The notes under the pieces were generated by a model. That model searched no databases and had not been told where the DNA came from. It saw only the letters and a program-made list of their open reading frames with translations. Positions 26,902 to 33,335 of a stretch of DNA of 42,471 bases are shown piece by piece. The position numbers were made by a program, and so were the translations under genes. Position 1 is the stretch's first letter. Every line of letters starts with the position of its first letter. The DNA is from an uncultured Clostridia bacterium (GTDB taxonomy: Bacteria > Bacillota > Clostridia > TANB77 > UBA1234), in contig CAKPEF010000016.1 in NCBI GenBank assembly GCA_934149305.1, positions 1-42,471 on the forward strand. The letters run 5' to 3'.

Positions 26902-27588
26902 TTACAATATAATAATATCTTTCGGTGCACACGAAAACATTTCCATACCGTTTTCTGTAAGCAAACCTATATCTTCGATTCTAACTCCAAACTCATTTTC
27001 TAAATAGATGCCTGGTTCTATTGAAAATACCATGTTTTCTTTCAATACATCCTCGCTCTTTGGCGAAAGAAGCGGTGCTTCATGAACTACAGTTCCAACC
27101 CCATGACCAAGTGCATGTTTATAATCATACCCGCTTTTATTTATATTTCTTCTACCTTCTTCATCTGCTATTTTGGCATACATTTCTGGCTTTATTTGAC
27201 TTACAGCATTTCTATATGCTGTATCTACTAAATTATATATCTTTATTTCTTTTTCAGTTGGCTTACCTATGAAAATTGTTCTAGACATATCTGAGCAATA
27301 TCCATCAAGGACACATCCGATATCAAATAAAATGATATCTTTTTCTTCAATTATTCTGTCGCTTGGTGTTGAGTGAATTTGAGCTGAATTTACTCCAGAG
27401 CCAACTATTGAATCAAAAGATAATCCGCTTGCGCCATTTTTTATAAAAAAGTCATAAATATGTTTTGAAATTTCTTTTTCACTCATACCCAGCTTTACAA
27501 TGCCTAATATATAATCAAAGCAATCTACTCCAAGCTTTTGTGCTTTTTTCAATTTTTCAATTTCCTCTTTTGTTTTTATTATTGCCAT
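26902..27588 (-). CDS. M24 family metallopeptidase (Xaa-Pro peptidase type)
   Basis: A 228-residue protein holding only the pita-bread catalytic domain. Metal ligands are visible in ILFDIGCVLDGYCSDMSRT (two D), HALGHGVGTVVHEAP (H), FSIEPGIY (E) and VRIEDIGLL (E). Full-length prolidases have an extra N-terminal domain, which is missing here. The Shine-Dalgarno lies 32 bases before the ATG, with a 7-bp stem in between (see 27598-27627). It probably trims proline-containing peptides. Confidence 0.88.
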   Translation of the reverse strand: MAIIKTKEEIEKLKKAQKLGVDCFDYILGIVKLGMSEKEISKHIYDFFIKNGASGLSFDSIVGSGVNSAQIHSTPSDRIIEEKDIILFDIGCVLDGYCSDMSRTIFIGKPTEKEIKIYNLVDTAYRNAVSQIKPEMYAKIADEEGRRNINKSGYDYKHALGHGVGTVVHEAPLLSPKSEDVLKENMVFSIEPGIYLENEFGVRIEDIGLLTENGMEMFSCAPKDIIIL

Positions 27589-27597
27589 ATTATTTTA

Positions 27598-27627
27598 GCT
27601 GCAATATGAATTTGCAACATCCTCCTT
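27598..27627 (-). promoter_or_regulatory. Hairpin between Shine-Dalgarno and start codon of the M24 peptidase gene
   Basis: AAGGAGG (complement of 27621-27627) is 32 bases from the ATG at 27588. Between them GTTGCAA pairs with TTGCAGC (27598-27604 with 27612-27618, loop of seven, one G-U pair). Folding leaves about eleven bases. A 13-codon ORF beginning ATG TTG CAA overlaps the hairpin but its start touches the Shine-Dalgarno, so it is unlikely to be translated. Confidence 0.5.
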
Positions 27628-27633
27628 TTTATA

Positions 27634-28330
27634 TTATTTTAAAAATATATTTTGAATTACAGGTAACATCTTTGCACATGGAAAAATCATTGTCCAAAAT
27701 GCTCCTATTACTATAAATGGTCCAAAAGGAATATAATCATCTTTCTTTTTAGCTTTTGATACTAATAAAACAATACTTACTATTGCACCAACAAAGAAAG
27801 ATAATATAAAAATTTGAAATATATTTTTCACTCCAAAAAATAATCCAAGGACACCCATAAGTTTAACATCGCCTAAACCCATTCCTTCTTTTTTGTATGC
27901 GATAAGCGCAAATAGAGCTATAAGCAAAAAGATTCCAGCACCAACAAACATTCCGAAGAAGTAGGTCTATTCCTTCATTTACGCTAAAAACTAATTTGCA
28001 GTATGCATATACAATTCCTACTATGAAACATAACATGTTTAAGCTATTAGGTATTATTTGTGATTTCATGTCAACAAATGCATCTATTATTAAAATGATA
28101 CTTAAAAAAGAATATATGAAAAATTTTTCTGTAATACCTAAAAAGAATAATAATGCTATCAAGACAAGTGGTGTTATTAAAGCAAGTTTCGCATCAAACT
28201 TAATGTCATTTTTTATATTCTTATCTAATATTTTTTCTTCACTACTAAAGCGTTTAATCAAGGCTGCCATAATTGGTGATACTCCAATTCCAAATAATGC
28301 TGTTATTATATTCATAATTATTATGTTCAT
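27634..28330 (-). CDS. A24 prepilin peptidase, read through a +1 shift at CGG
   Basis: An aspartic membrane protease of the type IV leader peptidase family. The first aspartate region is IDAFVDMKSQIIPNSLN and the GxGD motif reads GMGLGDVKLMG. Seven or eight helices are visible. Frame 0 breaks at 27953-27955, reading CTT CTT CGG AAT, and ends at 27863. Skipping the C gives D-L-L-L-G-M-F-V-G-A-G and the GxGD half, 231 residues in all. Without the shift, the second aspartate is lost. It starts right at the yqeG stop. No pilin genes are in the window. The N-terminal methyltransferase domain of PilD is absent. Confidence 0.88.
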
Positions 28331-28331
28331 T

Positions 28332-28830
28332 TTACTTTCCTACTTTCTTTTTGAATCTATTTAGTATAACTTGTTCTATTGGTCTTTTCCATTTAGTATA
28401 CCAAAATTCTTTTTTATTTATCGGCTCAACATAAATTGATTTTATTTTCATTCTATTAGCGCCTATTACATCTGTAAATACCTGATCACCAACAGCTGCA
28501 CATTCTTCAGGTTTTAAATTTAGTATTGCTACAGCTTTTTTAAAACCGGCTTTAGCTGGTTTTTTAGCAAATGTTATATATTCAAGCTTTAAATCATTCG
28601 CAACTTTTGAAACCTTTGCTTTTTTGTTTGAATTTGATAATATACATAATTTAAATCCTTTTTCTTTTGCCTTATCTACCCATTCTTTTACTCCGAGCAG
28701 GCATATTTAGTTTATAATCTATTAAGGTGTTATCTACATCTAATATAATTCCCTTTATTTTATCTTCATATAATTTTTCTAAATTTATACTTTGAATGTT
28801 TTTGTAATAATATTTTGGGTATAAAAACAT
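28332..28830 (-). CDS. yqeG: YqeG family HAD-IIIA phosphatase, read through a +1 shift at CGG
   Basis: A 165-residue HAD phosphatase of the YqeG type. Frame 0 from 28830 gives MFLYPKYYYKNIQSIN and the nucleophile motif IILDVDNTLIDY, then breaks at 28693-28695, reading CCT GCT CGG AGT, and stops at 28672. Skipping the C gives N-M-P-A-G-V-K-E-W-V and continues with LCILSNSNKKAKV, FAKKPAKAGFKKA and VGDQVFTDVIGANRM, all standard for the family. In B. subtilis yqeG precedes yqeH. Here it heads the unit with the prepilin peptidase. A strong promoter lies upstream. Confidence 0.9.
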
Positions 28831-28861
28831 AAATCTCCTCCAGACCACATTATTCCATACA

Positions 28862-28890
28862 AATATACCAATTTATTAGCAAAAAGTCAA
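28862..28890 (-). promoter_or_regulatory. Sigma-A promoter of yqeG
   Basis: TTGACT (complement of 28885-28890) and TATATT (28862-28867) are 17 bases apart on the minus strand, about 30 bases before the yqeG start. Confidence 0.7.
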
Positions 28891-28898
28891 ATTTCTCT

Positions 28899-28926
28899 TT
28901 AACAATTTTTTTTAGTATGTTATAAT
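28899..28926 (+). promoter_or_regulatory. Sigma-A promoter of the zinc-ribbon gene
   Basis: TTAACA at 28899-28904 and TATAAT at 28921-28926, spacing 16. It is back to back with the yqeG promoter, the two -35 boxes being eight bases apart. RNA polymerase may not bind both at once. Confidence 0.7.
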
Positions 28927-28981
28927 CCATTTGTAGAAATAATATTATTGAATTTATTCAATATTTAATGGAGGGAAAGTT

Positions 28982-29239
28982 ATGGAGATAAAAAAATGTA
29001 TTAGTTGTGGAAGTTTTATATCATCTGAAGCCACTTTATGTGAAAAGTGCGCTAACAAGATAACATACGAAAACACTGTTTTAAAAAATTATTTTGATGA
29101 AAATTCTAGCTTTGATTCTATTCCTTCAATTTCAGCTGCTACTGGAATTTCGCCAGCAGCTATTCAGCATTATATGCTTGAAAATAATTATATTGATCCT
29201 ACTACAAACACAAGTGGTTTTAGTTCTATTCAATATTAA
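28982..29239 (+). CDS. Small zinc-ribbon plus helix-turn-helix protein
   Basis: An 85-residue protein. A zinc ribbon is formed by CISCGSF and CEKCANK (residues 6-24). It is followed by a short helix-turn-helix-like region, SIPSISAATGISPAAIQHYM (about 45-65). The layout is like that of the small flagellar regulator-type proteins (YvyF), but flagellar genes are absent here. GGAGGG is six bases before the ATG. It has its own promoter and terminator, so it is a real single-gene unit. Function unknown; a small nucleic-acid-binding role is likely. Confidence 0.8.
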   Translation: MEIKKCISCGSFISSEATLCEKCANKITYENTVLKNYFDENSSFDSIPSISAATGISPAAIQHYMLENNYIDPTTNTSGFSSIQY

Positions 29240-29248
29240 AGTACGTAT

Positions 29249-29286
29249 CAAAAAAACGAAATTTCAATGCGAGATTTCGTTTTTTG
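29249..29286 (+). terminator. Terminator of the zinc-ribbon gene
   Basis: AAAAAACGAAAT and ATTTCGTTTTTT form a 12-bp stem with a GC-containing loop, ending in a T-run. It starts ten bases after the stop codon. Confidence 0.88.
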
Positions 29287-29362
29287 ATAATTTATTCAAT
29301 ATTTTATGCGTTAATTTTTTTTTATTGTATAAAAACTTTAATTTATATTATGATTTTAATTT

Positions 29363-30022
29363 TTATAAAAGCATTGATCCATTTATCTCTAGGTGAAACC
29401 ATACACCTAAGAAATTTGCTGCACCTTTGCACATCAACATTCTCTCTAAAAATATCTCGAAATATTTTATTACTGGACATATTTCTGTATCTATTTTTAA
29501 TCTTAAATATACTTTTTTATTTTCTGTATCTACATCAAAGTTTGATTCTTCTACTGCATAATTTACCCTATCATGTATATCGAATCTTGATTTATTGGCA
29601 TCTCTTACTCTTGTTCTATGCACATCTGATTTATCAGCCAATATAATTGCTGCAGAAATTGGGCTTACAGCAGTACCTGTTTTCTCGTCGTGATTGCCTA
29701 TAGCCATCATTATTTCAGCCGCTTCTTGTATTGACATTCCTCTAGCTTTTAATATGTTATATGCAAGCATTGCCCCGTTATGCGCATGATCTTCTCTGTT
29801 TATTGCATTACCTATGTCGTGCATGTAGCCTGCGATCTTAGCAAGTTCACATGTTCTTTCTGGGTAATTTAAGCTCCTTAGTATTCTTTCTGCTGTATTT
29901 GACACTATTCCTAAATGTCTGTAGCCATGTTCCGTGTAACCTAATTCCATCAGCTGTCTTTCTGTATCTTCTATTAAAATTTTTATTTCTTCATCATTTT
30001 TTATATCTTCAAAAGTAACCAT
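29363..30022 (-). CDS. HD domain protein, putative phosphohydrolase
   Basis: A 219-residue HD-domain protein. H is seen in LGYTEHGYRHLGIV (about 29-42), HD in YMHDIGNAINREDHAHNGAML (about 70-90), and more ligands in AIGNHDEKTGTAV and ADKSDVHRTRVR. This matches metal-dependent phosphohydrolases, but the substrate is not apparent. I use the ATG at 30022 with AAAGG upstream. The longer reading from 30073 has no site. The C-terminus, ending MCKGAANFLGV, may carry a small additional domain. Confidence 0.82.
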   Translation of the reverse strand: MVTFEDIKNDEEIKILIEDTERQLMELGYTEHGYRHLGIVSNTAERILRSLNYPERTCELAKIAGYMHDIGNAINREDHAHNGAMLAYNILKARGMSIQEAAEIMMAIGNHDEKTGTAVSPISAAIILADKSDVHRTRVRDANKSRFDIHDRVNYAVEESNFDVDTENKKVYLRLKIDTEICPVIKYFEIFLERMLMCKGAANFLGVWFHLEINGSMLL

Positions 30023-30089
30023 TATATCAACCTTTCTTATTTTTAGATTTGCAATTTTATTATACCAAATCAAATTTTATATTCAAGTA

Positions 30090-30470
30090 TTACTTATTAT
30101 TAACAAGATTCACTCCTATAATTCCTCCTACCATTCCAAGTATTACATATAAAATAATCGTAAGAATAGAATATTTATTTAAACTAAAACCAGTTTCATA
30201 TATGCTACTTAATAAATATAAAATTCCGACATACGAAAAGCCTATTATTGCGCCATTTTTTAGTCCATCTTTTTTTATCTTTATTATTGCACTAGAGCTT
30301 GAAATAAATACACTAATCATTCCTATCACAAATAAACATACTGGTATTGTTGATTCAGATATTTGTGTGTATGCAAGTAAAAAGGCATATATAAGTATTA
30401 AAAGAAATGTCAGTATGTAACTAAAAAGTATACTTTTTAAAATTATCTTTACATTTTGGGTTTTCTCCAT
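30090..30470 (-). CDS. TIGR04086 family membrane protein
   Basis: A 126-residue protein with four transmembrane segments (about 13-33, 43-60, 70-90, 100-120) and the family-like LKNGAIIGFSYVGILYLL. Proteins of this type are common in Firmicutes and of unknown function. AGGAGG is nine bases before the ATG. It lies 67 bases upstream of the HD gene. Confidence 0.8.
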   Translation of the reverse strand: MEKTQNVKIILKSILFSYILTFLLILIYAFLLAYTQISESTIPVCLFVIGMISVFISSSSAIIKIKKDGLKNGAIIGFSYVGILYLLSSIYETGFSLNKYSILTIILYVILGMVGGIIGVNLVNNK

Positions 30471-30518
30471 ATTAGCACCTCCTACATAATAATATATCTT
30501 TGTCTATTTTTTTAGAAC

Positions 30519-30552
30519 AAAAAACACCACAATAAAATTTGTGATGTTTTTT
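30519..30552. terminator. Terminator after the Cof phosphatase gene
   Basis: AAAACACCACAA and TTGTGATGTTTT form a stem with one mismatch, and T-runs flank both sides. It lies just beyond the phosphatase stop codon at 30591. Confidence 0.75.
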
Positions 30553-30590
30553 ATTCAATATGAAATTATACTTTTTAATATAACAAAAAA

Positions 30591-31460
30591 TTATAGTATA
30601 TATCTTTCTAAAATTATTGCTACCCCGTTTTCATCATTTGATGGTGCTACGACTCTTGCAACTTCTTTTGCAACTAATGCACCATTATTCATAGCAACAC
30701 CTAATCCTGCATTTTGTATCATTGAAACATCATTGAAATTATCACCAATTGCCATTACTTCATCTTCTTTTATTCCGACATTTTTTATGAGCTCTTTTAT
30801 TGCAATCCACTTGTTAGCATCCTTAGGTAATATCTCTGCATAACTATATGTAAGAACAGTAGTCTTAACTCCATCTTTTATTATTTTATTTGTCACATGT
30901 GGTGCCGAAAGCAAATCCACATCAGGTATTTTCTTTAGTTTGTTTACTATTGATTCGTATATTGTTCTATCTTGATCGCAAACCACGATTCTTCTTATTG
31001 GTTTGTCTATCTTTTCTATGTAATCGATCCCTGCATATTTTATTTGTGTGATGCCAGTAGCTTCATCATTGCAATTATGTCTCTGCATATAAAAAGCAAG
31101 AGCCATATGTCTTAAATCTTTAACAACAATCTCTTTATCGGTAAACACCATGTAATATATATTATTTTCTAAGCATGTCCTTACTAGATTTATTACTGTT
31201 TCTTTTGGTATTTCTTTTGACCAAATCGTTTTGTTATTCTCTATATCGTATATTGAAGCACCATTATCACAAATCATGTATCTATCTGCATTTACAAGTT
31301 TTGCTATGTCTGCAACGGATTTTGTTACTCTTCCAGATGTTAAAACAACTTTTACATTTTTGGAGGTTACTCTTTTTATTGTGTCCTTCGTCCTTTCTGT
31401 TAATTTGCCTTCTGAGTTTAATAAAGTTCCATCTATATCAATAGCAATCAATTTATACAT
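30591..31460 (-). CDS. Cof-type HAD-IIB phosphatase
   Basis: A 289-residue HAD phosphatase of the Cof type. The nucleophile motif is AIDIDGTLLNSEG, motif II VVLTSGRVTKSV, and the late motif GDNFNDVSMIQNAGLGVAMNNG ends in AKEVARVVAPSNDENGVA. Members remove phosphate from sugar phosphates or pyridoxal phosphate. The exact substrate is unknown. It starts nine bases after the SLH-transglutaminase gene, so both may share a promoter. Confidence 0.94.
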   Translation of the reverse strand: MYKLIAIDIDGTLLNSEGKLTERTKDTIKRVTSKNVKVVLTSGRVTKSVADIAKLVNADRYMICDNGASIYDIENNKTIWSKEIPKETVINLVRTCLENNIYYMVFTDKEIVVKDLRHMALAFYMQRHNCNDEATGITQIKYAGIDYIEKIDKPIRRIVVCDQDRTIYESIVNKLKKIPDVDLLSAPHVTNKIIKDGVKTTVLTYSYAEILPKDANKWIAIKELIKNVGIKEDEVMAIGDNFNDVSMIQNAGLGVAMNNGALVAKEVARVVAPSNDENGVAIILERYIL

Positions 31461-31469
31461 AATTCTCTC

Positions 31470-33059
31470 CTACATAATGTTATATAATTCGTTTCCTATA
31501 TATCTTTCTAATACTACTGCTATTTCCGCTCTTGTTATTTTGTTATTTGGCTTGAATGTCAAATCAGGATAGCCTACTATCAAGCCCGAATTGTATGCTT
31601 TTATAATGCTCTTTTCAAATTTTTGCCCTCTTATATCTTTTAACTTTGTAGGTGCACTTTCATCTGGCAGGAAGATGTCCATAAGTGCAACAACTTCTGC
31701 TCTTGTAATTGCTTTGTTCATATCTAAGCTGCCAGTATCAAAAACTTCAGCAATTGTATAATAGCCTAAACTTGCCATATCACTACTAGAATCTATGTAT
31801 TGATAGCACCTCATTAAGTAGTCATAATCTTCTTTTGACCAATGCTCTTGATTATAATCTAAAAAGTAATATACCATTCCCTTTTCTTCATATGGTGTTT
31901 CTTTATATCTCAAAGCTCTAGCAAGCATTGAAATAAACTCAATTCTTGAAATATTATTTTGTGGTTTGTATTCAGTATCTGAATAACCCTTTACCACATT
32001 TATTCCATATAAAAATTGAATTGAATCTTTCGCCCAATCATATCCGCTTAAATCTTCAAACGAATTTTGACCAGCGTCTTCCATTTTGTCTACCTCTAAT
32101 AATGTTTCCTTTACTGAAACTTCTTGCAAACTACTTGTATATCTAATGTCTGCATGTGTAATATCATATGCCATTATTCCACTAGCAATATATTCCGGAT
32201 TAGCGATCTTGCAAAATGCGTTGTGATTCACCTTTTTTTGCGAACCTAACATATAAACAGCTGTAGGATCCACTGGTACCCATCCAAAATCTTGTAAATA
32301 TATCTCTGCCCATGCATGATTTTCAATTTTCTTTTCTTGCAAAACATCACCAGATACATTAGCTTCTTTTTCTATTATGCTACAACCTGTAACTACTCTA
32401 CTAGGAATTTGAACTGCTCTACACATGGCAACATATAATATAGCAAAATCTTTGCAAACACCCCTCATTTCATGCAATGTTGTCACAGCTGATAAATTTT
32501 CCATATCCATATATTTATCAGAGGCATCATATACCATTCCTAAATTTATAAATTCAAATATTGCTTCAGCCTTTTTATAATCGCTTGCAGCATCTTCTGT
32601 AAGTTCTTTTGCCTTTGAAATTATTTCATCATTATCACTTTCTATGCCCATTTGTGGCAAAAGGTACTTTTCGTTTTCGGCTGTTATTTCTGTATTTGAA
32701 CGTGCTGGAATTGTTTCTGTATATGTGCCTGCTGTCACTTTCCTCTTAACTGTTATCTTAAACTTTTTGGCAGGTTCAATTCCATCCAAATTAAAATATG
32801 CATATTTATTACCATAACTATCTGTTCTGATTTCATCGGGTGTAGGTGATACTGTAATATACTCATCATCTTGATATTGTACAAAATCGCCACTTCCGAT
32901 CAAAATCTCAATACTTGCGCTACCCAAACTGTATTTTTGGGCATTTTGATAAATGTATTCTTTTACTAAAATATATTCATTTTCAGCCGCGAAAACGCTT
33001 CCAACAAGTATAAATGTTAAAAATATGCATAGAAATACTATTTTAGTTATTTTTTTCAT
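31470..33059 (-). CDS. Surface transglutaminase-like protein with SLH domains
   Basis: A 529-residue exported protein. The signal peptide is KKITKIVFLCIFLTFILVG ending SVFA. A transglutaminase-like domain has the cysteine in MRGVCKDFAILYVAMCR, the histidine in NHAWAEIYL and the aspartate in VPVDPTAVY (about 200-265). The C-terminal 190 residues hold three SLH segments (for example GYSDTEYKPQNNISRIEF and GYPDLTFKPNNKITRAEI). It probably binds the cell wall polymer and modifies or cuts peptides there. I use the ATG at 33059 with AGGAGG upstream. Confidence 0.9.
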   Translation of the reverse strand: MKKITKIVFLCIFLTFILVGSVFAAENEYILVKEYIYQNAQKYSLGSASIEILIGSGDFVQYQDDEYITVSPTPDEIRTDSYGNKYAYFNLDGIEPAKKFKITVKRKVTAGTYTETIPARSNTEITAENEKYLLPQMGIESDNDEIISKAKELTEDAASDYKKAEAIFEFINLGMVYDASDKYMDMENLSAVTTLHEMRGVCKDFAILYVAMCRAVQIPSRVVTGCSIIEKEANVSGDVLQEKKIENHAWAEIYLQDFGWVPVDPTAVYMLGSQKKVNHNAFCKIANPEYIASGIMAYDITHADIRYTSSLQEVSVKETLLEVDKMEDAGQNSFEDLSGYDWAKDSIQFLYGINVVKGYSDTEYKPQNNISRIEFISMLARALRYKETPYEEKGMVYYFLDYNQEHWSKEDYDYLMRCYQYIDSSSDMASLGYYTIAEVFDTGSLDMNKAITRAEVVALMDIFLPDESAPTKLKDIRGQKFEKSIIKAYNSGLIVGYPDLTFKPNNKITRAEIAVVLERYIGNELYNIM

Positions 33060-33088
33060 TCGTAACCTCCTATTTTTCATATAATTCT

Positions 33089-33117
33089 ATTGTACATTTA
33101 ATAAAAAGTAAAATCAA
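33089..33117 (-). promoter_or_regulatory. Probable sigma-A promoter of the transglutaminase-SLH gene
   Basis: TTGATT (complement of 33112-33117) and TACAAT (33089-33094) are 17 bases apart on the minus strand, about 30 bases before the start codon. Confidence 0.55.
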
Positions 33118-33147
33118 TAAGAATAATAAAATTTTAGAGTGAAAAAT

Positions 33148-33284
33148 GTTACTGTTCAAACTTAATTTATGACAAATGCTAAATAATAGTATTTTTATGG
33201 AGCACACTTAAGCTTAAGCTACATTTTTATAAAACACATTTACATTTGGTACACACTTTTATTTTTGAAGACTAAATAGTAACT
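33148..33284. repeat. Intergenic repeat element, copy 7 (core 33191-33228)
   Basis: Core TTTTTATGGAGCACACTTAAG followed by CTTAAGCTACATTTTT. It contains the 10-base palindrome AGCTTAAGCT. The left end GTTACTGTTCAAACTTAA and the right end TTGAAGACTAAATAGTAAC are imperfect inverted repeats, giving a roughly 140-base element. The flank GTTACTGTTCA also precedes copy 4. Confidence 0.75.
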
Positions 33285-33285
33285 A

Positions 33286-33328
33286 AAAAAATAAACATTT
33301 AGGAATTGTTCCCAAATGTTTATTTTTT
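33286..33328 (-). terminator. Terminator of the large SLH gene
   Basis: AAAAAATAAACATTT pairs with AAATGTTTATTTTTT, with an additional GG/CC pair near the loop. It ends within eight bases of the gene's stop codon at 33336. Confidence 0.85.
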
Positions 33329-33335
33329 ATATTAT

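Noticed and set aside
4421..28830. Treating the five split genes as ordinary pseudogenes or assembly errors
   Set aside because: All five share one insertion type, one codon phase and one context, and the downstream parts keep their motifs. The error explanation stays open until reads are checked.
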